Positions 45,445 to 58,199 of a stretch of 64,000 bases of DNA are shown piece by piece. This DNA is from Mikania micrantha (Eukaryota; Streptophyta; Magnoliopsida; Asterales; Asteraceae). The notes under the pieces were generated by a model. It was given only the letters and a program-made list of their open reading frames with translations. It was not told where the DNA came from and did no database searches. Made by a program: the position numbers and the translations under genes. The number at the start of each line of letters is the position of its first letter. The stretch's first letter is position 1. The DNA is taken from assembly GCA_009363875.1 (NCBI GenBank), contig CM018696.1:16629475-16693474 (forward strand), read 5' to 3'.

Positions 45445-45965
45445 TATATATAAGTTAATTACATTGTTTGTCCATGTGATATGTCGATTTTGCACTTATG
45501 GTACTTAACTTCGAAAAATTACATTGATTATTTGCGATTTTTTAGGTCACATAAAGACACACGATGATGAAATTGGTTTTCTAGGCCCAAACTCGATTTG
45601 GATGTGGTGGAGGTAGTTGTGATATGGTGGTAGTGACAGTGGTTGCAATGTGGGGGTGGTGAGCCGATGAATCAAAATGAAGGGGTGGAGAAAGGGGAAG
45701 GGGGTTAGATTAGGGTAGTTAAATTGTGGTATTTAAATACAAGGATATTTTATGTATTTAAAAAAAAAAATTAACCCTAGAATTTAACGTCCAATCACTT
45801 CAAAAGCCATTGATGTTACATTTTCATAAGCTGTTCGAACATGTGTAATTTCTAAACATTAGAAACCATTAGTGCAAAATCGTCATACTATAGGGACTAA
45901 TATATATTTACATGAGTGTAAAAATGACATACAATAAAGAAATTATTTATATAATCTTATCATGT
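45445..45965. mobile_element. Foldback/MITE-like element (~0.5 kb)
   Basis: TTGTCCATGTGATATGTCGA plus TTTTGCACTT near 45470 is mirrored by AGTGCAAAATCGTCATACTA plus TAGGGACTAA near 45872. The interior (GGGGTGGAGAAAGGGGAAGG near 45700) is non-coding. Its limits are approximate. Confidence 0.5.
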
Positions 45966-46490
45966 AAGTTAATGGTTTATATATATAGTTTGTGAATATA
46001 TTTATGAATGTACTATATATAATGAGAATGTTGTCCCGTTGGTCCTTTATTGAAGGAAGAACATGTAGCATGACCCCATAAACACCATCTCCATCATGGT
46101 CATTTAGGTTTTCTATTTTTGTCTTATGTATTTATTTGTGTGGCAGAGTTGCTAAGATGGGACCCTTTGAGAAAGGGCCAAGTCTATTTTTATGAGTTAA
46201 AAGCACGTCTATTTTTATGAGTTAAAACCTAAAAGTAATGAGTTTGGTTATGCGTTTTCATTGGATTCTCACTTAAGCCATACATGTGGGGTTGTCATTG
46301 CTTAGAACCCAAGGCTTTTTCCTTAGTCTTGATACATCCTAGAAACAAAATTAAGTGCATGAATTTATGTTATTTATGTGTATGTATATCACTATAATAA
46401 AGAAGATCTTTAACGGCGATATAAAGCTAATGGATATAAGCTATTATGCTATTTTGACTAGGCACAAGATCATTAAAATTAGTATATTAT
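45966..46490. other. Gene-free stretch
   Basis: A short direct repeat (GTCTATTTTTATGAGTTAAA, twice near 46180-46225) is the only structure seen. Confidence 0.5.
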
Positions 46491-46499
46491 ATTCACCCG

Positions 46500-46735
46500 G
46501 GATGGAGCTTGAAAAAAAGCTCGGAGGGGGCAGCAAAATTTTTAGGAAGAAAATGGAGGGGGTCGAAGGATTTTTAGGAAGAAAACGGATGGAGCCGAAG
46601 GATTTTTAGGAAGAAAAAGGATTTTTAGGAAGAAAACGGAGAGGATCGAATGATTTTCCGACAAAATATTACTGAATCGACCATTCTGAACGAAAAAACA
46701 GGGGAGCCAGGCCCCCGGGCCCCAATAAAGAACCG
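46500..46735 (+). repeat. Tandem repeat of GGATTTTTAGGAAGAAAACGGA units
   Basis: Four to five units of about 20-37 bases (46540-46650) follow a GGAGCTTGAAAAAAAGCTC dyad (46503-46521), and a GC-rich tail AGGCCCCCGGGCCCC (46710) closes the block. A short plus-strand frame runs through it but is built of the repeat. Confidence 0.65.
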
Positions 46736-46739
46736 TCCT

Positions 46740-47479
46740 TGATATTCACTACATACTACCATAATACAAATTATAATTATTAATCAAAAGTTTAATTCTC
46801 TTTAGGAAAAAGAAAAAACATTCATCTAGTATTAGAAAATCCCTAATTAAAGGTGTTTACACCTAATGAAAAACATGTATTCAACTCCTTCATTTCGAAA
46901 TAATCTCCCTTGTCTTGCATTTGTTTACACCTACTTTTAATCCATTCTACCTACTCTTGATCCATTCACAATACTCAAATGTGTATCCTTAAACCACCTA
47001 AACCATTCTTTCAACTCGACAAAATCATGACATCGATCATAAGAAATTTGACAATCTTTTTATAACACATCTATAAAGAAACTTTCTTCCAACAAATTAA
47101 AGTATCTTTAGTTACCCAAATATATATATAAAAAAAAAAACACCTGTCATTATATTAGGCTTTCAAAATTAAAAAAAAAAAACAAACAAATAACTTTCAA
47201 AATTAAATAACACATAATAAAAAACAATCTACAATTAAATAACACAAACCAAGTAACAAAAATAAAGTAGAGATATTAACGAAAGGAAAGAAAAAAAATC
47301 TTTGCTAACTTGAACGACGGTCGGCGACAGTAGACGGCGGTGGTGGACGATGGGTAGCAGCAGATGACAACATAGCAGCAAACGGAGGCCGGTCACAGTG
47401 GACTTGGCAACGGCAACCGGAGGTACGAGAAGATGCAATGTGGGTACGAGAGGCAACAACCAAAGAGGCAACGGTAATG
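46740..47479. other. Gene-free stretch; host site of the solo LTR
   Basis: AT-rich sequence passes at 47300 into a more GC-rich part (CGACGGTCGGCGACAGTAGA, GGCAACGGCAACCGGAGG) that resembles a gene edge but gives no usable frame. The same GC-rich sequence resumes after the LTR at 49604. Confidence 0.4.
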
Positions 47480-49608
47480 GTTACTATCACACCCCCACCT
47501 CGTCACCTGATGACGATGTCACTGATCACTTTGAGAAAGTTGCGGAAGCATAATGGTGATGTCTCAGAGATAAGGTGTAACTTACTTTATCAGGTATCAC
47601 AACACACAAGATTAACTCAAAGACAATACATTACAACGATGATAGCATCATTAAAAGCCACAAGTTACAGTTCATACCTTAAACACGCTAACAAACTGAG
47701 TTACTTAATTTACAAGTGCCTGATAGTGCAATTCTCATCCGTCGTCACTATCTACCTGCAAAAAGTTGTAAGTTTGAAAAGTCAGCACAAAGCTGGTGAG
47801 TTCGTAATAAATAATCCGATACAATATGATATGATAAGAGATTTATTGATACACAGTTCCAAAGATAACCCATATGACCCATATCTAGTTCCTTTTTGAC
47901 TACTCCGTTCTATTATGTGAAGATACTACCTGTCGGTAAATATCTTTGTGTCTCATTCTTAATATATATCACGTACATTAAGCTGATATTGAAAACACGT
48001 AACAAACATTCACACAAGGGGAGAAGTAAACCTCGCAGTGAATGGGTTGTCAACCGGTAGCACTATCATTGTTCACCCGTTCAGCCCCACATGGGTTCAC
48101 TAGATACAGTTTGATATATGAGGACTTTTTGATATTGTGATAGAGATCTACACATGCAAGAATCCCATGAAATCACACATATTACAGTGAAGCATATCGT
48201 ATGTTCAAGAAAAGTTCCACAGTGATATCACAATATTTGTAAAATATTAAAAAAAGAAAAGGGGTTGTATGAAACTCACCTATAGTGTTGAAGTCAACAG
48301 CTAATACGCAGACTTGTGTTTGTAGTTTAATTCTGCGTTAGTTAAGGTTTTATAAGTTATTTGTGTTTTAGTTTACTAATTACGCCTTTCCTAATGTTCA
48401 ATGTCAAGGACATTGCATTTCAAGTCATCAAACTAATATTAAATCCTTAATCAGTTGTTTTAATTGAATATCATATAATGTATGATAAGGTGGGAACCTA
48501 TAATGATTCATGTTCCTCATACAAGGTTGATGACTCATTGGATTTTCAAAATGTTCTTAGATTAACCAAATATGTATTGTTGTTGATTATATCACTGAAG
48601 CAGTTTCCAAATGGATTTCTGATTTAGGAATAGTCAATCCTTGTTATTGTTCATTTAGATATTATGAAACATAGAAATATCATATTGGAATAGGCTTAAT
48701 AACCATATTCAATATATTAATCTAAATGTTAACCTAAACATCATATCGGTATATCAATGATTATCTAAACTCTTGTCATTAGTTTGAAACACTTGGATTT
48801 AACCTAGCATTTCAAGGAATGATCAAGATAATCACAATCATTTTCATAATCAAATGGTTAATTATAATCTATGATATGTTTCAGTTTCATGATAATTGGA
48901 CATTATAACAGATCAAAACAAGGATTTAACCGTTAACATATCGAGTTCTTCATTTCTAACTATTCCTAGCCATCATCTAGACAATAATTAACAACAATAA
49001 CTATTGCATTACGTTCAAAAACTAGATCTGATCCAAAAATTATCAAACTAAAAGGAGAAGTTGAATCGTTACCCTTTCGAGCAGATTTTCGGAGGAAAAA
49101 CAACGATCAGATGTTGTAGAATTGTCCCTAGCTCGATCTGATGATTTTGTGGCTTTAAAACTGAGTTTTGGATGCAGAAAGTTGATTAGATCGCCTGTAG
49201 AACGAAGTATGTTCGAGAGAAGAAAAAGATAACATATTTTGCATGAAATCTGATTCTTCTAGGTGATCCATTCTAACTGCCCTGTCTTCGTATACCGCCA
49301 AGAAGGCCTGACAGGGGCTTGGCATACAGCGAAGAATTTCGGAGAATTTTAGATATTTTGGACTCATCGCGTACCACCAATGAGACCTTGAAGAGCCTTG
49401 GCATACCTCTAAGAGTTCCGGAGCAAAAATATCTTTGAATTTTTCTTGTTTTTACGATTCCGGAGAATCGAGAACACCGTTTTTCTCATGGTTTTAACCC
49501 ACGTTCACGATTTTTTGTGTATTTTCAATCATGGCAATGGCAATTGTAATTTTAACGTGGATTCCAAACAAGAGTGACATGGATTCTTAACGTAATTGTC
49601 ACAGTTAC
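47480..49608 (-). mobile_element. Solo LTR with perfect 5-bp target duplication
   Basis: The LTR (47485-49603, 2119 bases) is flanked by GTTAC at 47480-47484 and 49604-49608. It is the same family as the LTR at 25674-28400 and in the same orientation: shared words include GCGGAAGCATARTGGTGATG, GCTGGTGAGTTCGTAA and CACATGGGTTCACTAGATAC. The 47485 end has TATCAC in place of TGTCAC. It presumably arose by recombination between the two LTRs of a full element. Confidence 0.92.
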
Positions 49609-49663
49609 GGTGGTCTTGGCCGTAACACAAGGTATAGAGTAGAGTTCGCTATCGTGAACTAGT

Positions 49664-49666
<3 letters not shown>

Positions 49667-49696
<30 letters not shown>
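49667..49696. repeat. (GA)n microsatellite
   Basis: About fifteen uninterrupted GA units between the two solo LTRs. Confidence 0.95.
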
Positions 49697-49701
<5 letters not shown>

Positions 49702-49704
49702 TGC

Positions 49705-51475
49705 TGTGACACACCGTAAATTCTAGGTTAGCAAACCAATTTAAACTTTACATTATTTGAATGTTTAAACATACGTGGCACTTAATTTAGTTCAATTTAG
49801 TGTGACACATGGTATGATAGTTCAAACACAAACAAATTGCGCAATAATTCGATGAATTATCGGAAACACACACACATGTCTTGAACTCACGAGCATTAGT
49901 GAAGGAAACTAATACACAATTCAAACGAACAAATATAACAAGTACGCGAATACACGACAAAACGAACTAAAAACGTGTGTGCAAAAACGCTAACGAATCG
50001 AAATTGAGGTAAACATAATTTAACAAAAGTCAATATCAGAATCTCCTGATCTTCGCATTACGTGATGGCCTCCAGCGAAATCCTTTGCAGTATGCGAAGG
50101 ATTGGACATGAAAATTTGAACTCAGCAGAAACAAGTCACGGTACGCGACGACTAACCAACTTCCCTTGGCGGTAAGCGGTGTGTATCGGTGGTGAACCCG
50201 ACTATTTTCTCCTTGGCAGTACGCAAAGGATCCCGGAGTAGCCTCTTGGCGATACGTAGAGGCCCCAAAACCTTAAAACATTATAAATACTTGATAATAT
50301 GTGACAATGTGCTACGTGACTACATGAACATATAAGGAAAGTAGCATGCTTAGAATAGTAAAATGTGATTTTTATTTAAACTTACTAAAATTAAAAATTT
50401 GCTATATATGGAAACTTACTATAAACAGTAAGTTGTCAATTGAACGTGCTTTTATGTGTTTCAAAATAAAAATTTGCTATATATGAAAACTTACTATAAA
50501 TAGTAAGTTGTTGATTGAACGTGCTTTTATGTGTTTATGTGTACTACATGATAATTGATGAACACTAAACAAACAACAATGAGCTAAAGGAGTCACTAAC
50601 GGGTGTCAAACATGGTCAAACACAACAACTTGGAGTTGTTGGGCACATACACAAACACGAAAGCAAACCCGAACTCATATATCCTACGTGATATGGGTAA
50701 CAGATAACAGACAAGCAAGATTAGCAAACAAACACAAGTGAGTTTACGGCCCCTTTTCTGTTAAGTTGTTTTCAAACTTCAAACTTGGGGGAGTATACAT
50801 GCAAAATATTTGTATGAACATTTTGTATGATTGCTTGTTTATTGGAACAAACTCATAAATGTTGTACATCGTATAAAGTCCTCGCACAGTCTTACTATTA
50901 AAGTAAACACAACGAGGTGAGCTTAGATAGTACTATTGGGTTTGACAAACTCCACACGACTTCAATACTGACTGGAGGTCACTATGTGTGTAGACTCAAC
51001 CCATCGAGACATTGTTTGTACGATAGACATGGCGGAGGAAAGAACAAACAATCTAGTTCGGTAGTGACACAACTGACACTTAGGGCCTCGACCATGGCAA
51101 ACATTAATAAACATCATATCATATGGCAAACTACTTTCTTTACTTTACTATACTTTTGATTTAAACCTGTGAACTATGTTGACACGTTTTTAACATGTAT
51201 TCTCTGGTAATAATCATGCTTAAGGCTAGGACATCACTTAAATATTTTGGAAACACTTTATGTCATCATTTGTGTAAACAATTTAGATTTTGTACAACTT
51301 CTACTTGTTACTTTGAATTCTGCTATAGAACTTTTTAATCTGTTTTGGGATATTTACAATATACCCACGTATTTTCAAAAGCATATAGATTTGTTTATAT
51401 ATGACCAGAGTATCTGATCCTTTCACGTCACACCCAGCGGTCTGACACCTCAAGTGGTAATTTGTGGGTGTGACA
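49705..51475 (+). repeat. Second solo LTR (1771 bases)
   Basis: It begins TGTGACACACCGTAAATTC and ends TTTGTGGGTGTGACA, giving TG...CA ends with inverted TGTGACAC/GTGTGACA termini. No internal coding region is attached. Flanking 5-mers (CGTGC, CGAGT) do not match, so the target duplication is lost or the element is partial. It holds the 50390-50540 duplication. Confidence 0.7.
50385..50545. repeat. Tandem duplication (about 76 bases x 2) with internal dyad
   Basis: Two copies of AAAAATTTGCTATATATG...ACTTACTATAAA...AGTAAGTTG...GAACGTGCTTTTATGTGTTT. Each includes the dyad ACTTACT/AGTAAGT that could form a short hairpin. Confidence 0.85.
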
Positions 51476-51924
51476 CGAGTAGCCGTGGGTAAAGCGAAAA
51501 GGGAGGGAAAGAAGGCGTTTTTAATTTCAGCATTTGTGGCAACACCGTTGTAGCTAAAAGTGTCACCGCTATTGCTTTGGTACAAAATGATCTCACCCGT
51601 TGGATTTTAGTGGTTGGATTAGCAAGTCAGACGGATCTACTTAGGGCTTCCCGTATATCATCACTAAAAGGGTTGCCACCACTATTATCGTCGCCAACAT
51701 TGAATAAATTTCTTTTAGTGTGTCATAAATTCACATGACATATATATTGTATTATTATTATTAGAGAAAGTTGATAATGTGATCCCTTCAACTTCAGCAT
51801 TATCTTTTTAGGACATGTTAGAGATTCCATTTGAAAATGACTTATTGACTTGTTGGTTTTTTTCAAAAAGTTAATGAGTCAATAAACTGTTTGATAAACC
51901 TAAAAGGACTTTTGAATATGACTT
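51476..51924. other. Gene-free stretch between LTRs
   Basis: Low-grade sequence with no supported frame. It resumes the sequence interrupted by the second solo LTR and ends where similarity to the copia gag begins. Confidence 0.4.
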
Positions 51925-52768
51925 TGACCCACTCGGTCCCGAACCATCAGCAGCCTTGCTTCCAGAATTCACTTTAACCCGACAATCATGTTTGATATGT
52001 CGGGGTTTCCCACAGTTCCAGCAAACCATTTTTCCTTTCTTATTCGAACAATGATCGTTTCCTTTAAATTTCCGTTTACCCTTTTGACTTTTGTTGAATT
52101 TCTTTGGCTTATTTTCAGTTTCAACCATGTTAACAGTAGATTTGTTTTCTTCAAATTTCCCTTTTCCTTTGTCAGTTTCTTGTGATCTTAAGGATTCCTC
52201 AATCCTCAAAGAACTTCCCAATTGAATAAGATTTAAATCATCCTTTCGGTGTTTAAGGTATGTTTAAAATCTTTCCACAGGTGCAGAAGTTTTTCAATAA
52301 TACATGACACCGAAATTGATTCATCCATGTGCAAATTACCCGAGAATGTGAAGCAATTCAAAAAATGTTCCATAATCGGTCGGCTATCTATCATCTTATA
52401 TGAATTGAAATTGGTGACAAGAAATTTCTTACTAGACGAGTCCTCTACCATGTATTTTGCCTTCAACGCATCCCATAAATCCCTTGCAGATCCTCGTTCC
52501 CGTGCACATCAAATAAAGCGCCTGACATCCCGTTCAGAATATGACCCCGACATATAGACTCATCGTTTTCCCATTTTAGTCAGAGTCTTTGTTGATCCAG
52601 AGTCTCATTTTCTGCTTCTTCGGGCATCTGTGTCGAGAGAACATAAACAACCTTTAATGTTGTGAGTAGAAAATGCATGTTCTTCCACCGACGGAAATCT
52701 TGACCCTGAGATCTGTCGAGTTTTGCAAACTTGCTTGACATATCCCTCACTGATTCTCTGGTCGCCAT
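51925..52768 (-). pseudogene. Truncated copia gag (second, partial copy)
   Basis: MATRESVRDMSSKFAKLDRS opens at 52768; the frame is broken near 52580 and 52466 and then runs to a CCHC knuckle (CWNCGKPRHIKHDC, about 52010-51970). Similarity to the upper copy ends at about 51925. A deletion near 52360 removes about twenty codons relative to the upper copy's neighbourhood. Confidence 0.8.
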
Positions 52769-52799
52769 ATGAACAGATCGAAGAACATATCGATTTTAT

Positions 52800-53357
52800 C
52801 TTTGTTGTATGAAAGACGAACAGAAGAAATTTCAGAACAGAGAATGACGAATTGATTTGTATAAAACGTGATTATCTTAGAGTCGTGATAAGAATCACTC
52901 TCAGATAAAATCGATTTGTGGCACACCCAAATCGTTGTTATCGGATAAAACTAAGATTGCAGAGAAATAATATGATAAAGATGAGAGAGAGGCGGTGCCC
53001 TAGAATTTTCACGTTGATAATGAAAACGACCGAGCATATCTAGATATATATATTCTTCTTTTGGAAACTTCCGTTTTCACTTAAAAGAACAAACGGGCTG
53101 GATCTTCCAATTAATATATGGCTAAATCAATTATCCATACAACATAATTGTTACAAGCCCAATTTTGCTATTAATATTTAATAATAACATTATTCAATAA
53201 TAATAATATTATTATTATACCAAATCCATACATAACAATATCAGTTTACACGAATCCATCTCCATCTTCATATTCGTTAATAGCCAACATTGTTCACTCG
53301 AACAAAGTTAATCCATTATTACAAAATCTATATAGATAATTTATAAACTTACCAACA
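52800..53357 (-). repeat. Middle LTR of the copia array
   Basis: It starts TGTTGGTAAGTTTATAAATT right after the polypurine tract TAAAATGGGGGAGGAA. A TATATATATC promoter-like stretch lies near 53045. The inner end is uncertain because no clear tRNA primer site is visible before the gag start; about 550 bases is an estimate. Confidence 0.7.
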
Positions 53358-53879
53358 TTCCTCCCCCATTTTAGTAATATCAATAATCAACTATACATAT
53401 CTCTTCTCATACAATCAAATTTATGCATAAATAAAAATATCCTAGGGATTGAATTTTCATATTAGTATATCACACGATTCAAATGTTCAAATATAAAAGG
53501 TGTCCTATGGATTGAACAGTTGTTATTCAATAGAATACCTAAAGGTAATTTACACATAAATTTACATATTCATTGTTCTCACTTGACACGATATTTTACT
53601 AGCTTGTGTCCTAATCCTTCAATGAGTATATCAAAGTTCAAGTCCATAACTTCTTGAAGCAGCTAAACTTCATATTCATATAGGTAGTCCTTTAGATTCT
53701 TGCACCTGCAAATGAAATTTTTCAAAGAATTATTAAGAAGTAAACTTTAACCTACTCTTATCTTGCAGTCTGAACACATACCTTAGGATGATTAAATAAT
53801 GTGTTCGAATGTCTTTACAACAAGCTTTCCTCATTGAATTCAACATCTAACATTGTATTAGATGGGAATTGGGTGTCTT

Positions 53880-56684
53880 GTCATAAGATAATTTTAAATG
53901 GACTTTAGACCCATCCCTATAGCTGATCCTTTCATGAGATCTCTAGTTAACCCTTTGGTTAGATGATCAGCCATATTAAATTCTGATTTAACAAATTGTA
54001 TAGATATCACACCATTAATGATTTATTCCCTAATCATGCTATGGCTAACACCCAGGTGTCTTGACTTTCCATTATAAACATGACTATAAGCTTTAGCCAA
54101 TGTAGCTGCATTATCACATCTGATAGATATGGGTGATATCGGCTTAGACCACAGTGGAATATCATAAATCAGATTTTTGAGCCATCCGGCTTCCTTACCA
54201 GCTATAGCCAAAGCTACAAACTCAGATTCCATTGTTGAATTCGTGATGTAAGTTTTTTTCTTGGATGCCCAAGTAATTGTTCCTCCACCGAAAGGGAATA
54301 CCCAGCCACTAGTAGATGAATGATCTTCTAGATTTGTAACCCATCTAGCATCAGAATAGCCTTCCATTACATAAGGAAAACCTGAAAAACACAATTCGTA
54401 GTTCATTGTTACCTTTAAATATTGTAGCAATCTATTCACAGCCTGCCAATGATGTGTACTAGGATTACTAGTAAATCTACTTAATTTTCCTACAACATAT
54501 GCTGTATCTGGTCTGGTGCTAATCTTAACATACATTAGACACCCGATCACCTTAGCATATTGCAACTGAGAAATAGAGTTGCCTTTATTAGGCATTAACT
54601 TGATATTAGAATCTATTGGAGTACTGATTGGGGAACAATCTAAGTGATTAAATTTCTTTAACACTTTCTCAATAATGAGATTGTGTCAATGAAACCCCAT
54701 GTTTGCCTCTTTTTATCCTTATTCCCAGGATAACATTAGCCTCCCCTAAATCCTTCATATCAAAATTTGATGACAATAGGTTCTTTGTTTCATCAATTTG
54801 TGCTTGGTCAGTGCCAAATATAAGCATGTCATCTACATATAAACAGAAAATGACTCATTTTCCTGAGGAATCAAATTTGTTATAGACACACTTGTCAGCT
54901 TGGTTCAAGAGAAACCTATTAGACAAGATTACCTCATCAAATTTCTGATGCCATTGTTTAGGTGCTTGTTTCAGACCATACAATGATTTGATGAGTTTAC
55001 ACACCTTATGCTCATTTCCTGGTAGCACAAAACCTTCTGGTTGTTTCATATACACTTTCATCTAATTCACCTTTTAGAAGGTTGTTTTTACATCCATCTG
55101 ATGAATTAATAAATTATGAATTGAAGCAAGTGCAATTAACAACCTTATAGTTGATATTCTAGCAACAGGTGCATAAGTGTCAAAGAAGTCGATCCCTTCT
55201 TTCTGTCTAAAGCCTTGAATGACCAACCTAGCTTTAAATTTATCAATGCTACCATCCACCTTCATTTTTCTTTTGAATGTCCATCTACAACCCAATGGTT
55301 TGCATCCAAGGGCAAATCAGTCAGTTTCCATGTATTGTTTTGCATGATGGAATCTATCTCATCTTGTATGGCTTCTTTTCATATTGCCACATCTCTAGAA
55401 GCCATAGCTTCTTTATAACTCCTTGGATCCTCCTCAATGTTGTAACGGTAATGAATCTGAGATTCAACTCTTTCCCTTGTACCTTCAACTAAATATAGCT
55501 GAAAATCATCTCCAAATGACTTGGCCTTTCTAACTCTACTACTTTTCCTAGGTTCAACACTAGAAGGTTCATATGTGGTACTAGCAGAAACATTAGCTGA
55601 AGGATTAGCTTCAGCCGAATTTCTCAAGCTGTGAGGCATATCTTTCAACCTTGGTACAGAAGTAAATCGGTCTTCATTTCCAAAATCAGCATCTCTCGAT
55701 TCAATTACAGTGTGAACCGACATGTAATAATTTGGTTCTATTGCATATAACCTATACACAGGAGAGTGCTCAACATATCCAATAAATATGCATTCAATGC
55801 CCCGTTCACCTATAGTTCTTCTTTTAGGTTCAGTAATCCTTACCACAGCTCTACATCCCCAAACCCTAAGGCAATTTAGCTTTGGAGCTTTCTTGTTCCA
55901 AAGTTCATATGGAGTTATCATGGATTGTTTATTTGGAATTCTGTTCAAAAAATAACATGTTGTTAACATAGCCTCCCCCAAAAACCTTCACCTAACGCAG
56001 AATATGACAACATGGAATTTACCATTTTTTAATGTACTATTCTTTCATTCTGCAACACCATTTTGTTGTGGTGTATAAGGTGCAGTTGTTTGGTGTATTA
56101 TACCAGTTGACTGAAAATAAATCGAATCATAATATTCTCCACCTCTATTAGTGCGAAGATTTTTTATTAAACCATTTTGATGAAGCTCTACCTCTTGTTT
56201 ATTAATTTTAAATTTATCAAGAGCTTCGTCTTAAAAATGCAATAGATAAATATAGCAAAATCTAGATGCATCATCTATGAAGGTAATAACATATTTTTTT
56301 ATTTCCTAACGAATGGGGTATTATGAAAATACACAAATCCGAGTGTATGTGTTCTAGTATTTTAGAATTTCTTTTAGCATTTTGAAATGGTTTTCTAGTA
56401 ATTTTAGTCAACTTACATGTGTGACATTTAGTTTCTTTCATATAAAGACGCGGTATAAGACTCATTTTGGACACATCTTTCATTTTGTAATAATTAACAT
56501 GACTCAATCTAGCATGCCATAAACTAGAACTTTTATCCACCAAATTTTTAGATGATGATGTCATACACATAGATTCATGAGCAAAAGGCACATGGATATT
56601 TAATTTAAACATCCCATTAGAAAGATAACCAAAACCAACAAAGCAACCATGCTTGGATAATACAAACTTATCGGATTCGATCAC
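53880..56684 (-). pseudogene. copia pol: integrase, RT, RNase H (fragmented)
   Basis: GAG-pre-integrase (SLWHARLSHVNYYKM, about 56525) and integrase pieces (ATCYFLNRIPNK-like near 55950, ITPYELWNKKAPKL) are followed by RT (WTFKRKMKVDGSIDKFKARL near 55280, LIKSLYGLKQAPKQW near 55000) and RNase H (STMESEFVALAIAGKEAGWL near 54230, IRCDNAATLAKA). The frame shifts near 56270, 55375, 55070 and 54850, the last close to the RT active site. The order integrase before RT defines copia. Confidence 0.88.
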
Positions 56685-56873
56685 TTATTTATATCCATGA
56701 TTATTTAATACAATACCGGATATCAAATTTTTTCGAATTCTAGGAACATACAATACTTTGTCTAATACAAGCTCCTTACTAGAAGTAAACCATAATTTTA
56801 ACAGTTCCTACTCCTTTGATGGGTTCGGTGGCTACTTTACCCATTCGTAATACAGATCCATCTTCAATGTACT

Positions 56874-58175
56874 TTAACCTTGTAAACCATTTAGGATATT
56901 TACAAACAGGACATGTCGCCCCTGAATCCACCCACCAAGCGAATCATCCTGTGTATAACAAGATTCGGACACAAATGTTACATAATTCATAAAAGAATTA
57001 CATATTGAATTCCAATTTAACATTTGTTTGGGTGGGACACTGTTACGGTTTTGAGGTCCGTTATTTTGATTATTGTTTACTAAACAATTGGGCCTCGTAC
57101 TATTAAATTTACGTGGCTGATGATAGTCAATCATAGAGCCAAAAGCCACATTATTGCTAGCAACTTTATTGCAATTATTCATACTTGAAAAAATATCCAA
57201 GTTAGTGACTTTGTTCACATCAGAACCGTAAACCATAAGCACATCATTATTCAAAATCTTATTTTGATACCAATCAGGATTAATAACCATACCTTTTTGA
57301 CCCGAAGGGTCTTTTGATCCACTCGGTCCCGCGCCATCAGCAGCCTTGCTTCCAGAATTCACTTTAACCCGACAATCACATTTGATATGTTCAGGTTTCC
57401 CACAGTTCCAACAAACCACTTTTCCTTTCTTATTCGAACAACGATCGTTTCTTTTAAATTTATGTTTACCCTTTTGACTTTTGTTGAATTTCTTTGGCTT
57501 ATTTTCAGTTTCAACCATGTTAACAGTAAATTTGTTTTCTTCAAATTTCCCTTTTCCTTTGTCAGTTTCTTGTGATCTTAAGGATTCCTCAATCCTCAAA
57601 GCACTTCCCAATTGAATAAGATTTAAATCATCCTTTCGGTGTTTAAGGTATGTTTAAAATCTTTCCACAGGGGTGGAAGTTTATCAATAATACTTTACAC
57701 CGAAATCATTCATCCATGTGCAATTATGTTGTGGAAATTGACGGAGAATGTATAGCAACCCATTAAATTGTTCCATAATCGGTCGGCTATCTATCATCTT
57801 ATATGAATTGAAATTGGTGACAAGAAATTTCTTACTAGCCGAGTCCTCTACCATGTATTTCACCTCCAACGCATCCCATAGATCCTTGGCAGATGCCTCG
57901 TTCGCGTGCACATCAAATAAAGCGTCTGACATCCCGTTCAGAATATGACCCCGACATATATAATCATCGTTTTCCCATTTTAGTCAGCATCTTTGTTGAT
58001 CCAGAGTCTCATTTTCTGCTTCTTCGGGCATCGGTGTCGAGAGAACATAAACAACCTTTAACGTTGTGAGTAGAAAATGCATGTTCTTCTTCCACCAGCG
58101 GAAATCTTGACCCTGAAATCTGTCGAGTTTTGCAAACTTGCTTGACATATCCCTTACTGATTCTCCGGTCGCCAT
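56874..58175 (-). pseudogene. copia gag (upper copy)
   Basis: It starts MATGESVRDMSSKFAKLDRF at 58175, passes the gag core (NEASAKDLWDALEVKYMVED near 57880, NSYKMIDSRPIMEQ) and reaches a Lys-rich stretch and CCHC knuckle (CWNCGKPEHIKCDC, about 57415-57370), then an Asn-rich tail with protease-side sequence. Frame breaks lie near 57985 and 57690. It shares almost every position with the lower copy up to 57315. Confidence 0.85.
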
Positions 58176-58199
58176 ATGAACAGATCAAACAACAGATCG

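Noticed and set aside
46355..46609. 84-codon plus-strand frame
   Set aside because: The second half is a translation of the tandem repeat, and there is no conserved domain.
47235..47490. Overlapping minus-strand frames rich in Ala/Ser/Val
   Set aside because: They run over the solo LTR insertion point and have low-complexity composition without homology.
49705..51475. Target duplication for the second solo LTR
   Set aside because: The adjoining 5-mers CGTGC and CGAGT differ at two positions; not claimed as a duplication.
51301..51585. 94-codon minus-strand frame
   Set aside because: It spans the end of a solo LTR into flanking sequence; no domain.
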